Below are positions 23,867-33,115 of a stretch of 64,000 nt of DNA, piece by piece. The stretch comes from Kribbella sp. ALI-6-A (GTDB lineage: Bacteria; Actinomycetota; Actinomycetes; Propionibacteriales; Kribbellaceae): assembly GCF_001984195.1 (NCBI RefSeq), contig NZ_MTQN01000008.1, positions 248,001-312,000 on the forward strand. The letters are read 5' to 3'. The translations under genes and the position numbers were made by a program. The notes below the pieces were generated by a model. That model did not search any database and was not told where the DNA came from. It saw only the letters and a list, made by a program, of their open reading frames with translations. Positions within the stretch are counted from its first letter, which is position 1; each line of letters starts with the position of its first letter.

Positions 23867-24862
23867 TCAGCCGCGGTGGGAGCTGCCGCGTTCGATCAGG
23901 CGGGCGCCGAGGGTGGTGGTGGTCGGAGGCCGGCTGCCGTCCGCGATCCTTGCCAGCAGCAAACGAGCCGCGACCGTGCCGATCTCGTACGCCGGCTGCG
24001 CGACGACCGACAACGGGGGATCGACGAGCGCGGCCCAGGGAGCGTCGTCGAAGGCGACCAGCCCGACGTCCCGGCCGGGGCGGATCCCGCGCTCCTGCAG
24101 GGCTTGCAGTACGCCGACGGCCATCGCGGAGTTGGCCACCAGCAACGCGTCGGGCGGTTCCTCCTGGCTCAACACGTCGAGCGCCGCCTTGTGTGCCCCG
24201 GCCGCCTTGTACTCGGTACGCCGTACGAGCTTGGTGGAGCTTCGGTGCTTGGCCGCCTTGAGCGCGTCGCGATATCCGGCGAGCCGGTCGTCCGCCGTAC
24301 GGACTCCTGACGGGCCGGTGATGCAGCCGATGCGTTGATAGCCCTGGGCGATGAGGTGCTCGGTCGCTTGGCGCGCAGCCAGCCGCGTGTCGACCAGGAC
24401 GACGTCGCTGTCCTGCTGCGGCAACGGCCGGTCGACCGCGACGAACGCCGTACCGCGCGCGGCCAGCTTTTCCACCGACGACGTGGTCCCGGTCGGCGAC
24501 AGGATCACGCCGGCGACGCGTTCCTGGATCGCGATGTCGATGTAGCGGTTTTCCTTGCCGGCGCTCTCGTCGGAGTTGCACAGGACAACGGAGTAGCCGA
24601 CTTCGTGCGCAACGTCCTCGACGCCGCGCGCGATCGCGGTGAAGAACGGGTTCTCCACGTCGGAAATGATCAGCGCGACCACCGCGGCCTCCTGACGGCG
24701 CAGGTTCCGGGCCGGGCCGTTGGGCTGGTAGCCGAGCTGGTCGGCGGCCGTGCGGACCCGGGCGGCCAGCTCGGGATCGACCGTCGCCTTGCCGTTCAGC
24801 GCCCGCGACACGGTCGCCGTCGAGACGCCGGCCAGGGCCGCGACGTCGCTGATCGTGGCCAT
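23867..24862 (-). CDS. LacI-family repressor of the sugar importer
   Basis: This 331-residue repressor has a LacI helix-turn-helix at the N-terminus (ISDVAALAGVSTATVSRALNG, residues 4-24) and a sugar-binding core of the GalR type (IISDVENPFF, GVILSPTGT, GLVAFDDAPW). It converges on the sugar ABC operon. Matching 12-bp sites before itself (24910-24921) and before the ABC operon (20120-20131) suggest it represses both and is released by the transported sugar. Confidence 0.94.
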   Translation of the reverse strand: MATISDVAALAGVSTATVSRALNGKATVDPELAARVRTAADQLGYQPNGPARNLRRQEAAVVALIISDVENPFFTAIARGVEDVAHEVGYSVVLCNSDESAGKENRYIDIAIQERVAGVILSPTGTTSSVEKLAARGTAFVAVDRPLPQQDSDVVLVDTRLAARQATEHLIAQGYQRIGCITGPSGVRTADDRLAGYRDALKAAKHRSSTKLVRRTEYKAAGAHKAALDVLSQEEPPDALLVANSAMAVGVLQALQERGIRPGRDVGLVAFDDAPWAALVDPPLSVVAQPAYEIGTVAARLLLARIADGSRPPTTTTLGARLIERGSSHRG

Positions 24863-24909
24863 CGTTCCTCCCTTGCCGGCGTGATCGCTGGCCCGACTCT
24901 AGCCGCCGA

Positions 24910-24921
24910 GTAAAGGATTAC
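24910..24921. promoter_or_regulatory. LacI-type operator before its own gene
   Basis: GTAAAGGATTAC has inverted outer arms GTAA and TTAC. It lies 48 bases upstream of the lacI-family start and between it and the malic enzyme gene. Confidence 0.5.
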
Positions 24922-24991
24922 CCAGCCGATCGCGGTGCACGCAACGTACGGAACCCCCGGCCGGTGGCACGACCATGAGAAGATCGCGGGC

Positions 24992-26425
24992 GTGACTGCC
25001 TTGCCGAGCGTTTCCTACTCCATCACCGTCCGGCTCGAGGTGCCCGCGGGCGGCTCGACGGTGAGCAAACTGACGACCGCCGTCGAGCAGGCCGGCGGCC
25101 TGGTGACCGCGCTCGACGTGACCGCCTCCGGCCACGAGCGGCTCCGGATCGACGTGACGTGCGCCGCCGCCGACACCGCGCACGCCGGCCGGCTGGTCGA
25201 GGCGATGCGCGCGGTGCCCGGCGTCGAGATCGGCCGGGTCTCCGACCGGACCTTCCTGATGCACCTCGGGGGCAAGATCTCGATGGAGGCCAAGCACCCG
25301 ATCCGCAACCGTGACGACCTCTCGATGATCTACACCCCGGGCGTGGCCCGGGTCTGCCTGGCGATCGCCGAGAACCCCGACGACGCGCGCCGGCTGACGA
25401 TCAAGCGCAACAGCGTCGCCGTCGTCACCGACGGGTCCGCCGTCCTGGGCCTGGGCAACATCGGCCCGAAGGCCGCGCTGCCGGTGATGGAGGGCAAGGC
25501 CGCGCTGTTCAAGCGGTTCGCCGGGATCGACGCCTGGCCGCTGTGCCTGGACACCCAGGACCCCGACGAGATCGTCAGCATCGTCAAGGCGATCGCGCCG
25601 GGCTTCGCCGGGATCAACCTGGAGGACATCTCCGCGCCGCGCTGCTTCGAGATCGAGGCCAAGCTGCGCGAGCAGCTCGACATCCCGGTCTTCCACGACG
25701 ACCAGCACGGTACGGCGATCGTCGTGGTGGCCGCGCTCTACAACGCGCTGCGCGTGGTCGGCAAGGACATCAGCGAGGTGCGCGTCGTACTGTCCGGCGC
25801 GGGCGCGGCCGGTACGGCGATCCTCAAGCTGCTGCTGGCCGCCGGGGTCAAGGACACCTGCGTCGCCGACATCGGCGGTGTCATCCACACCGAGCGCGAG
25901 GGGTTGTCACCGGACCTGCGCTGGATCGCGGAGAACACCAACGCCGCGCAGTACAGCGGAGACCTCAAGGGCGCGCTGGCCGGCGCCGACGTGTTCATCG
26001 GGGTGTCGGCGCCGAACATCCTGAACGGCGACGACATCGCCACCATGAACGACGACTCGATCGTGTTCGCGCTGGCCAACCCCGACCCCGAGGTCGACCC
26101 GGCGGCGGCCGGCGAGCACGCCGCGGTGGTCGCGACCGGGCGCAGCGACTTCCCGAACCAGATCAACAACGTGCTGGTCTTTCCCGGCGTCTTCCGCGGT
26201 CTGCTCGACGCGCAGTCGTCGAAGGTGTCACTCGAGATGGAGCTGGCCGCCGCGAAGGCGCTGGCCGGTGTGGTCACCGACGACGAGCTGAACGCCAGCT
26301 ACATCGTCCCGAGCGTGTTCCACCCGGAGGTGCACACGATGGTGGCGCATGCCGTACGGGATGCCGCTGGGGGCAAGGCGCCGGCGGCCGAGGTGTTCCC
26401 GGACGACGCTCCGTCGCTCGCGTAG
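24992..26425 (+). CDS. NAD(P)-dependent malic enzyme with N-terminal ACT-like domain
   Basis: This 477-residue enzyme has an N-terminal regulatory region of about 85 residues resembling an ACT domain (SYSITVRLEVPAGGSTVSKL), then the malic enzyme catalytic domain (YTPGVARVC, DGSAVLGLGNIG, FHDDQHGTA, then a Rossmann segment GAGAAGTAI). It decarboxylates malate to pyruvate, an anaplerotic branch. The GTG at 24992 is chosen because upstream codons do not look like protein. The ACT-bearing bacterial type is usually NAD-dependent and allosterically regulated. Confidence 0.93.
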   Translation: MTALPSVSYSITVRLEVPAGGSTVSKLTTAVEQAGGLVTALDVTASGHERLRIDVTCAAADTAHAGRLVEAMRAVPGVEIGRVSDRTFLMHLGGKISMEAKHPIRNRDDLSMIYTPGVARVCLAIAENPDDARRLTIKRNSVAVVTDGSAVLGLGNIGPKAALPVMEGKAALFKRFAGIDAWPLCLDTQDPDEIVSIVKAIAPGFAGINLEDISAPRCFEIEAKLREQLDIPVFHDDQHGTAIVVVAALYNALRVVGKDISEVRVVLSGAGAAGTAILKLLLAAGVKDTCVADIGGVIHTEREGLSPDLRWIAENTNAAQYSGDLKGALAGADVFIGVSAPNILNGDDIATMNDDSIVFALANPDPEVDPAAAGEHAAVVATGRSDFPNQINNVLVFPGVFRGLLDAQSSKVSLEMELAAAKALAGVVTDDELNASYIVPSVFHPEVHTMVAHAVRDAAGGKAPAAEVFPDDAPSLA

Positions 26426-26474
26426 TGCTCGGTTCGGCGCTTCGCTCCGGCTTCTCGGCGGCTTCGTGGTCGGC

Positions 26475-26849
26475 GTGAGCAGCCGGGTCTGGGCCTGGCG
26501 GGCCGGCTTCGTGCTGGCCTGCCTGGTTCAGCTGTACGGGCTGTACTCACCGCGGCAGGCCGGGCCGGACACGGGCATCCCGTACACCGACAAGGTCGGG
26601 CACTTTCTGATCTTCGCCGCGGTCGCCTACCTGGGGCTGCGGGTCGGCGTACCGGTGCGGTGGTTGCTGGCGGCGCTGGTCGTGCAGGCGATCGGCAGCG
26701 AGTTCATCCAGCACTACCTGCTGCCACACCGTAGCGGTGACCCGTTCGATGCGGTGGCCGATCTGCTCGGCGTCGCGGCCGGGACTTGGCTCGGGTTTCG
26801 CCCGGCGCGCAGCGCAAAGGGTGCCCGGCACGACATGATGGGTTCATGA
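26475..26849 (+). CDS. VanZ-like small membrane protein
   Basis: This 124-residue protein has three or four hydrophobic helices with the VanZ-family signature IPYTDKVGHFLIFAAVAYLGL and later EFIQHYLLPHRSGDPFDAVADLLG. VanZ-like proteins lie near the cell envelope; one member confers teicoplanin resistance, but most are uncharacterised. The GTG at 26475 places the first helix near the N-terminus. The stop overlaps the start of the YqgE gene (ATGA). Confidence 0.85.
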   Translation: MSSRVWAWRAGFVLACLVQLYGLYSPRQAGPDTGIPYTDKVGHFLIFAAVAYLGLRVGVPVRWLLAALVVQAIGSEFIQHYLLPHRSGDPFDAVADLLGVAAGTWLGFRPARSAKGARHDMMGS

Positions 26850-27403
26850 CGGCCTCGACCCTGACCGGATCGTTGCTCGTGGCGACCCCGTTGCTCGACG
26901 AGCCGCCCTTCCGGCGTTCGGTGATCCTGCTGCTGGACCACGACGACGACGGCGCGCTCGGCGTGGTGGTCAACCGAGCCGCCGATCTCGAGGTCGACCA
27001 GGTGCTGCCGGACTGGTCCACCACGGTGAACGAGCCCGGCGTGCTGTTCATGGGCGGCCCGGTCGGCACCGACAGCGCGCTCGCGGTCGCCGAGGTGATC
27101 GAGTCCGCCGACCCGCCCGGCTGGCGGGAGTGCTTCGGCCGGATCGGGCTGATCGACCTCGACGTCCCGCCGGCGCTGCTCGAGGGCGCGATCCAGCGGA
27201 TGCGGATCTTCGCCGGCTACGCGGGCTGGTCGGGCGGACAGCTCGAGGGCGAGATCACCGAGGGCGCCTGGTACGTCGTACCGTCGGAGCCCGACGACGT
27301 GTTCAGCCTGCGCCCCGAGGGCCTGTGGCGGCGCGTGCTGCGCCGCCAGAACGACCAGATGGCCTATCTGGCGACGTACCCGGACGACCCGACGCAGAAC
27401 TGA
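26846..27403 (+). CDS. YqgE/AlgH family protein (UPF0301)
   Basis: This 185-residue protein matches the YqgE/AlgH family: SLLVATPLLDEPPFRRSVILLL at the start, GVVVNR, GGPV, and FAGYAGWSGGQLEGEI..GAW. The fold is known but the function is not; AlgH was linked to alginate regulation in Pseudomonas. The ATG at 26846 overlaps the VanZ-like stop, and about 20 extra upstream codons are discounted. It converges on DUF3039 across a perfect palindrome. Confidence 0.94.
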   Translation: MTASTLTGSLLVATPLLDEPPFRRSVILLLDHDDDGALGVVVNRAADLEVDQVLPDWSTTVNEPGVLFMGGPVGTDSALAVAEVIESADPPGWRECFGRIGLIDLDVPPALLEGAIQRMRIFAGYAGWSGGQLEGEITEGAWYVVPSEPDDVFSLRPEGLWRRVLRRQNDQMAYLATYPDDPTQN

Positions 27404-27441
27404 CCGGACGACGAGCTTCGCGGTCCCGGTGTCGCCGGTTC

Positions 27442-27467
27442 CGGCCGGTCCCCGCGGGGACCGGCCG
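27442..27467. terminator. 26-bp perfect palindrome between convergent genes
   Basis: CGGCCGGTCCCCG is followed directly by its inverse CGGGGACCGGCCG. It sits between the YqgE stop (27403) and the DUF3039 stop (27480), a good place for a bidirectional terminator, although a U-tract is absent, as is usual in actinobacteria. Confidence 0.65.
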
Positions 27468-27479
27468 TGACGTGAGCGA

Positions 27480-27746
27480 CTACTCCTTGTCGCCGTCGTC
27501 GTCGCCGGGGTTGAGCGACTCCCAGATCTCCTTGCACTCCGGGCAGACCGGAAACTTCTGCGGGTCGCGGCTGGGCACCCACACCTTGCCGCACAGCGCG
27601 ACCACCGGCGTACCCATCACCATGGCCTCGGTCAGCTTGTCCTTCGGCACGTAGTGCGAGAACCGCTCGTGGTCACCGTTGTCCAGCGACGGCTGGGTGC
27701 GCTCGTCGACAACGGTCTCGGCACCCGGGCTCAACTGAGTACTCAT
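27480..27746 (-). CDS. DUF3039 zinc-finger-like protein
   Basis: This 88-residue protein contains ALCGKVWVPSRDPQKFPVCPECKEIW, two short Cys motifs that could bind zinc, and an N-terminal region HERFSHYVPKDKLTEA. This is the pattern of the actinobacterial DUF3039 family, whose role is unknown. It appears monocistronic, and its start region faces the Uma2 gene. Confidence 0.9.
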   Translation of the reverse strand: MSTQLSPGAETVVDERTQPSLDNGDHERFSHYVPKDKLTEAMVMGTPVVALCGKVWVPSRDPQKFPVCPECKEIWESLNPGDDDGDKE

Positions 27747-27875
27747 GGCACCGAGTGTAGGCCGATCGTTCGACCGGCCGCCGCATGTTCTCCACAGCGA
27801 TTGCCCTGTGGACAACCCTCGGAGCCGGGGCAGATCGCGGCATGTTCTTGGTGTGACCCAATCAGAGGAGGCACG

Positions 27876-28451
27876 ATGTCCATTGTGGAGTACATCGCAC
27901 CAACCGAGCCGGCTGTCCCCTGGCGGCCGAGCACTCCGCTCACCCGAGCCGATCTCGCCCGGATGCCGGACGACGGCCATCGTTACGAACTCATCGACGG
28001 GATTCTGCTGGTGAGTCCGGCGCCGACCCGTCTTCATCAGCGGGTGGTCGCGGCGCTGTACCGGCAGTTGTTCGCCGGCTGCCCGCCCGAGCTCGAGGTA
28101 CTGTTCGCGCCGCTCGACGTGATCATCTCCGAGGACACCGTCCTGCAGCCCGACCTTCTCGTCGCTCGGCGCGAGGACTTCACCGAACGTGAGCTGCCGA
28201 AGGCGCCGCTGCTGGCTGTCGAAGTGTTGTCGCCGAGCAGCCGGCGAATCGACCTGATGCTCAAGCACTCCCGGCTCGAGGCAGCCGGCTGCCCGTCCTA
28301 CTGGGTGGTCGACCCCGACACGCCGACCCTGATCGCCTGGGAGATGCAGGACGGGGCATATGCGCAGGTCGCGAAGGTCTCCGGCGACGAGGTGGCGCGG
28401 CTGACGAGCCCCTACGACGTCGAGGTGGTGCCCGCCGATCTGATTGTCTGA
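27876..28451 (+). CDS. Uma2-family (DUF820) restriction-endonuclease-fold protein
   Basis: This 191-residue protein matches Uma2: DGHRYELIDGILLVSPAPTRLHQRVV, QPDLLVARRED and LAVEVLSPSSRRID, with the PD-(D/E)xK-like core. These are widespread in cyanobacteria and actinobacteria, with endonuclease activity assumed from fold only. AGAGGAGG lies 5 bases before the ATG. A helicase gene follows after 51 bases; whether the two cooperate is unknown. Confidence 0.92.
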   Translation: MSIVEYIAPTEPAVPWRPSTPLTRADLARMPDDGHRYELIDGILLVSPAPTRLHQRVVAALYRQLFAGCPPELEVLFAPLDVIISEDTVLQPDLLVARREDFTERELPKAPLLAVEVLSPSSRRIDLMLKHSRLEAAGCPSYWVVDPDTPTLIAWEMQDGAYAQVAKVSGDEVARLTSPYDVEVVPADLIV

Positions 28452-28502
28452 GCGTTCTCGGGTAACGTTCCTGCACGGCCGACAGTCGAGTATCGGGGGA
28501 GT

Positions 28503-30311
28503 ATGCCGTCCGTGGATTCGCACGTGCCAGCACCACCAGCCGTGCTTCCTCCGGCCTACCCGGACCGCGCAGCCTGGGGCACCGCCAACAAGCTGCGCGC
28601 CTGGCAGGCGGAAGCGCTCCAGCTCTACATGGACAAGCAGCCGAAGGACTTCCTCGCGGTCGCGACGCCGGGCGCCGGCAAGACGACGTTCGCGCTGACG
28701 GTCGCCGCCGAGCTGCTGCACCGGCGGGTGATCGACCGGGTCACCGTGGTGACGCCGACCGAGCACCTGAAGATCCAGTGGGCCGAGGCGGCCGACCGGG
28801 CCGGGATCGCGATCGACCCGGCGTTCGCCGGCGGCAAGGGCCGGACCAACAAGGACTTCCAGGGCGTCGCGGTGACGTACGCCGGGGTCGCGGTGAACCC
28901 GCTGGCCTTCCGGGTCCGGACCGAGCGGTTCCGCACGCTGGTGATCCTCGACGAGGTGCACCACGGCGGTGACGCCCTGAGCTGGGGCGACGGGGTCAAG
29001 GAGGCGTTCGAGCCCGCCACCCGGCGGCTCGCCCTGACCGGGACGCCGTTCCGCAGCGACGACAACCCGATCCCTTTCGTCACCTACGAGTACGGTCACG
29101 ACGGCGCGGCCCGGAGCAAGGCCGACTACACCTACGGGTACGGTCACGCCCTGCGCGACCACGTGGTCCGCCCGGTGATCTTCATGTCGTACTCCGGCGA
29201 GATGCGTTGGCGGACCAAGGCCGGTGACGAGGTCGCGGCGCGGCTGGGTGAGCCGCTGACCAAGGACCTCACCGCGCAGGCGCTGCGGACCGCGCTCGAC
29301 CCGGCCGGCGAGTGGATGCCCGCCGTACTGGCCGCGGCGGACAAGCGCCTGACCGAGGTCCGGCGGCACATGCCGGACGCGGGTGGCCTGGTGATCTCCG
29401 GCGACCAGAACACGGCCCGCGCGTACGCGAAGGTCCTGCGCGAGCTGACCGGCGAGGCGCCGACCGTCGTGCTGTCAGACGAGAAGGCGGCGAGCAAGAA
29501 GATCGCGAAGTTCTCCGCCGACGACTCGCGCTGGATGGTCGCGGTCCGGATGGTCAGCGAGGGCGTCGACGTGCCGCGGCTGGCGGTCGGCGTGTACGCG
29601 ACGCCGACCTCGACGCCGCTGTTCTTCGCCCAGGCGGTCGGCCGGTTCGTCCGGGCCCGCAAGCGCGGCGAGACCGCGTCGGTGTTCGTCCCGTCGGTCA
29701 CCCGCCTGCTCGGCTTCGCCGCCGAGATGGAGGTCGAGCGCGACCACGTGCTCGGCCGCAAGAACAGCAACGACGACGGCGACATCTTCGCCCTCGAGGA
29801 CGACCTGATCAAACAGGCCAACCAGGCCGAGGGCGCCAGCGACGACCTGGACGCGAAGTTCGAGGCGCTGGGCTCCGATGCCAGCTTCGACCGCGTCGTC
29901 TTCGACGGCGGCGACTACGGCACCGGCGGCGATCTGGCCTCCGACGAGGAACTCGACTTCCTCGGCCTCCCCGGCCTGCTGGAGCCAGACCAGGTCCGCG
30001 AGCTCCTCCGCAAACGTCAGGCAAAGTCGATCGCCCAGCAAAAGCGCAGCCAACGAGCCCCCGACGCAGACAACGCGACGACGGACCCGACTCCGACGGA
30101 GCTCGCCACGCACGAACAGGTCGCTCTGCTCCGCCGAGAACTCAACGGCCTGGTCGCCGCCTGGCACCACCGCACCGGCCAGCCCCACGGCGTGATCCAC
30201 AACGACCTCCGCAGGAAGCTGGGCGGTCCGGCCGCGGCGCACGCGTCGTCGACCCAGCTGAGGGAACGGATAGAGCTGATCCGTGACTGGGCAGCTCAAC
30301 GGCGGGCCTGA
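28503..30311 (+). CDS. superfamily 2 DEAD/DEAH-type helicase
   Basis: This 602-residue helicase has Walker A TPGAGKTT (55-62), motif II DEVHHGG (150-156), motif III LTGTPF, and motif VI QAVGRFVRARKRGE. The C-terminal 160 residues are charged and Asp/Glu-rich, ending in a helical domain (LRRELNGLVAAWHHRTGQPHG). It resembles actinobacterial helicases of the XPB/type-III-restriction-like branch. Role in repair or RNA handling is inferred. Third-position A/T rises in the last 250 bases, continuing into the following non-coding stretch. Confidence 0.9.
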   Translation: MPSVDSHVPAPPAVLPPAYPDRAAWGTANKLRAWQAEALQLYMDKQPKDFLAVATPGAGKTTFALTVAAELLHRRVIDRVTVVTPTEHLKIQWAEAADRAGIAIDPAFAGGKGRTNKDFQGVAVTYAGVAVNPLAFRVRTERFRTLVILDEVHHGGDALSWGDGVKEAFEPATRRLALTGTPFRSDDNPIPFVTYEYGHDGAARSKADYTYGYGHALRDHVVRPVIFMSYSGEMRWRTKAGDEVAARLGEPLTKDLTAQALRTALDPAGEWMPAVLAAADKRLTEVRRHMPDAGGLVISGDQNTARAYAKVLRELTGEAPTVVLSDEKAASKKIAKFSADDSRWMVAVRMVSEGVDVPRLAVGVYATPTSTPLFFAQAVGRFVRARKRGETASVFVPSVTRLLGFAAEMEVERDHVLGRKNSNDDGDIFALEDDLIKQANQAEGASDDLDAKFEALGSDASFDRVVFDGGDYGTGGDLASDEELDFLGLPGLLEPDQVRELLRKRQAKSIAQQKRSQRAPDADNATTDPTPTELATHEQVALLRRELNGLVAAWHHRTGQPHGVIHNDLRRKLGGPAAAHASSTQLRERIELIRDWAAQRRA

Positions 30312-30856
30312 GCTGCGCCAAGGTGATCCGGCTGCACGCGGCTGAGTCGGGCAGTTGGCCGGGACCTGAGCCGGATTCGGTGTGCTCGGTGCCCGGCGCG
30401 CAACCAGCGACCCAGGCTGATCGCCCGACCTGAGCCCAAGCCGGTCAGCCAACCGGCAACCTCAGCCACAGCCCTTGACCGGCGACACTATCGAGCACGC
30501 GGTCCCACACCCAGCCAGCGGTGACGCGTGCTGACTTCTTGCCAACAGACGGCCTGTACCTGGCATGCCACGGAGGTAGCAAGAAGTTCACAGGTGGCAC
30601 CTACGTGCACCAGCGCGCCTACCCGCGGCCGGCGCCGCGAGGCCTGACCCACGCGAGCATGCCCACCCAACGCCAACCCAAGCCGGTCAGCCGACCGACA
30701 GCCTCAGCCCGAACGGGTGAGCCGACCGGCAACCTCAGCCGCAGTGCCGCTCAGCCGACCAGCAACCTCAGCCCACCCGGGTCGATCCCCCCGTCACCCG
30801 ACCATCCGTCGTACCGACGCCGACGGCCCTCGTACCAAATCCTCCATCCAACAAAC
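30312..30856. other. 545-base non-coding stretch with short degenerate repeats
   Basis: No supported gene is present. The stretch is slightly less GC-rich than its neighbours and carries the 25-bp repeat described separately. It lies between the stop of the helicase gene and the stop of the amidohydrolase gene, so it is a convergent intergenic region. Confidence 0.55.
30443..30773. repeat. four copies of a 25-bp degenerate repeat
   Basis: The unit approximates GGTCAGCCGACCGGCAACCT followed by CAGCC. Copies lie at 30443-30467, 30685-30709, 30716-30740 and 30749-30773; the last three are spaced 31 and 33 bases apart, the first is isolated by about 240 bases. Confidence 0.7.
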
Positions 30857-32185
30857 TCACGCAAACGCAGCCTGAAACCGCCGACGAAGACCTCCCCGAT
30901 CCACTACCCGACCAGCCAACACCACACCCCCGATCCGCCGAGTATTGGCGATATCGCCGACCGGATCCGCATCCAGGATCAAAAGGTCCGCCCGCCGACC
31001 CGGCTCAAGAACGCCTCGATCCGAAAGCCCCAGCAGCACCGACGACCGCCGCGTAGCAAACTCGATCGCCGCCAGCGGACTCAACCCCGCGTCAACCAGC
31101 GCCTCCAGCTCCCGATGCTCAGCCAACCCAGGAAGCTGCGCGAAAACCCCGGTGTCAGCGGAATAAACCAGCCGAACCCCAGCCTCATGCAGAATCCCGA
31201 AGTTCTCCCGTAAACGCCGATAGGTCTCACCCGTATCGAACAGCGGCTCCAGCGCCCGAGCCTCCATCCGCGTGCGCAAGTCATCGATATCCACCTGAGA
31301 CAACGTCTCCCCAACCAGCGGATCGTCCAACCAGTCGACATGCGTCGGCCCCTGCACCGTCATCGACGTGAAGACCGCGACATCCCGCTCGAGCAACCTA
31401 TCGATCAGCTCCCGGTCAGGCGCCGGGTAACGAGGCATGTGCGCAAGAATGTCCGCCCCCGCGTCCAGCGCGACCTTGGCGTCCTCGACCGAGTAGATGT
31501 GCGCGGCCGCGAGCAGCCCGTGCCGATGCGCCTCGTCGACGATCGCGTGACTCGCTTCGGGCGACAGCTTCGCCGACTTTCCACCCCGATCGTCGATCCA
31601 GAACTTCACCGCATCGACCCGCTGAGCAGCCAGCGTACGGACGAACGCCCGAGCGTCCTCGGCGTCCACGGCCTGACGCACAGCGTCGACAGCAAAGAAC
31701 GGCGCCCCGCTAGGAAGCCCATCGGACGGCGCCGCCACGATGCCCGCACCGGCTGTGAACAGAGTCGCCAGATCCGGGTCGTCCAAGGTGCCCGACCGCT
31801 GCTCGTCCCGTACGGCGATCTCGGTGCCGTGCAGGTCGGTGCCGAGCGACTGGAACGTGCTGACGCCGTGGTAAACGAACCGGCGCAGATGGTCGAGAAC
31901 GTTCTCGCGCGAGTAGTGGGCGGGATCGCACACGGTTCCTCGCATGTAGCCGATGTGCCCGTGCGGGTTCACCAGCGCCGGCATGATCGTCCGGCCGGTG
32001 CAGTCGATCTCCCGCGCGCCTTCGGGGACAGCGGCCCCCGCCGGCGCAACGCTGCTGATGACGCCGTCCTGCACGACAACGACGGCGTTGTCGATCACGG
32101 TGCTGCCATCGCCGACGATCACCTTTGCGCCGGTGAAGACGGTCGTTCCCGCACCGGAGATGGTCGGCTGAATCTGGTTACTCAT
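30857..32185 (-). CDS. amidohydrolase (imidazolonepropionase/prolidase-like)
   Basis: This 442-residue metal-dependent hydrolase has H75-x-H77 in NPHGHIGY, a later Lys in VKFWIDD that could be the carbamylated bridge, His in AAHIYS and HMPR, and Asp in VYSADTGVF, the amidohydrolase-superfamily set. The N- and C-terminal beta-sandwich pieces (VFTGAKVIVGDG, LEPGRRADLLILDADP) are typical of the prolidase/imidazolonepropionase group. It follows the PEP-mutase-family gene by 34 bases in the same direction, so the two likely form one operon. Substrate unknown. Confidence 0.9.
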   Translation of the reverse strand: MSNQIQPTISGAGTTVFTGAKVIVGDGSTVIDNAVVVVQDGVISSVAPAGAAVPEGAREIDCTGRTIMPALVNPHGHIGYMRGTVCDPAHYSRENVLDHLRRFVYHGVSTFQSLGTDLHGTEIAVRDEQRSGTLDDPDLATLFTAGAGIVAAPSDGLPSGAPFFAVDAVRQAVDAEDARAFVRTLAAQRVDAVKFWIDDRGGKSAKLSPEASHAIVDEAHRHGLLAAAHIYSVEDAKVALDAGADILAHMPRYPAPDRELIDRLLERDVAVFTSMTVQGPTHVDWLDDPLVGETLSQVDIDDLRTRMEARALEPLFDTGETYRRLRENFGILHEAGVRLVYSADTGVFAQLPGLAEHRELEALVDAGLSPLAAIEFATRRSSVLLGLSDRGVLEPGRRADLLILDADPVGDIANTRRIGGVVLAGRVVDRGGLRRRFQAAFA

Positions 32186-32219
32186 GAGTGGTCTCGTCTC
32201 TGTCGACGGGCGGGATCAG

Positions 32220-33101
32220 CTACTGGTAGCGAGCGGCGCGACGTTCGTACGCCGTGTAGTCCATCGCGGACTCGAACTCCTGCTGGCCGAGGATCAGGTC
32301 GCCGAGTTCCGCGACTTCCGCCCCGGACGCCAACCCGTCGAGCGTCCCCATCACGGCCTTCGCTGCGGCGCCGATCAGGCTGTACCAGAGCAGCAGCACG
32401 TCCGCGCCGGCGTCGGCGTACTCGGCCAGCGTGCTGCCCGGTCGATCCTTGCCCGGGGCATCGAACAGGTCCGCGGCAACCATCACGGGCGCCTCGATGG
32501 CGGCCCGGATCTCCTTGAGCTTGGCCGCCGGTACGGCGGGCGCGAACACCACGTCGGCGCCCGCGGCGACGTAGCTGCGCAGACGGCTGAGGGTGTCGTC
32601 GAGGTCGCCGTACACCCATGCGGCGTCGGTTCTGGCGATGATCATGAAGGACGGGTCGGTGCGGGCGTCGAGGGCGGCCCGGATGCGGGTGACCATCCGG
32701 TCGGGGCTCAGCAGGCCGGCCGGGCGGGAGGTGTGCTTGCCGCCGAGGTTGTCCTCGATGTGAAGACCGACCGCGCCCGCGGACTCGAAGGCCTGCACGG
32801 TGCGCCAGATGTTCGAGGGCTCGTAGAAGCCGTTCTCGCCGTCGACCAGGACGGGCAGGCTGGTCGCGTCGACGATTCGGCGGATTGCGTCGACCAGCTC
32901 GGTCAGCGTGACCAGGCCGACGTCCGGCTGGCCGAAGGTGCTGGCGGCGGCCGCGAAGCTACCGAGGTACGTCGCACGGAAGCCGGCACGTTCGACCAGG
33001 CGGGCGCTGAACGCGTCGTAGGCGCCGGGGAGTACGAGTGGCTCGGCGGAGTTGACCAGTTCGGCGAAGGTGGTCCGCCGTTGCGTGGGATTCGAGGGCA
33101 T
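32220..33101 (-). CDS. isocitrate lyase/PEP mutase-family protein
   Basis: This 293-residue TIM-barrel protein matches the PEP mutase/ICL group: PLVLPGAYDAFSARLVERAGF, LPVLVDGENGFYEP where Mg-binding acidic residues are expected, and GLHIEDN..GKHT. Members cleave or rearrange 2-methylisocitrate, oxaloacetate or phosphonopyruvate; the short active-site loop here lacks the KKCGH motif of true isocitrate lyase, so a C-C lyase of oxaloacetate or methylisocitrate type is more likely. It is the first gene of an operon with the amidohydrolase. Confidence 0.9.
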   Translation of the reverse strand: MPSNPTQRRTTFAELVNSAEPLVLPGAYDAFSARLVERAGFRATYLGSFAAAASTFGQPDVGLVTLTELVDAIRRIVDATSLPVLVDGENGFYEPSNIWRTVQAFESAGAVGLHIEDNLGGKHTSRPAGLLSPDRMVTRIRAALDARTDPSFMIIARTDAAWVYGDLDDTLSRLRSYVAAGADVVFAPAVPAAKLKEIRAAIEAPVMVAADLFDAPGKDRPGSTLAEYADAGADVLLLWYSLIGAAAKAVMGTLDGLASGAEVAELGDLILGQQEFESAMDYTAYERRAARYQ

Positions 33102-33115
33102 GGGGAGACTCCCTG

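Noticed and set aside
30443..30773. Possible CRISPR array
   Set aside because: The units are degenerate, unevenly spaced, spacers of 6-8 bases or 217 bases, and no cas gene is in the window.
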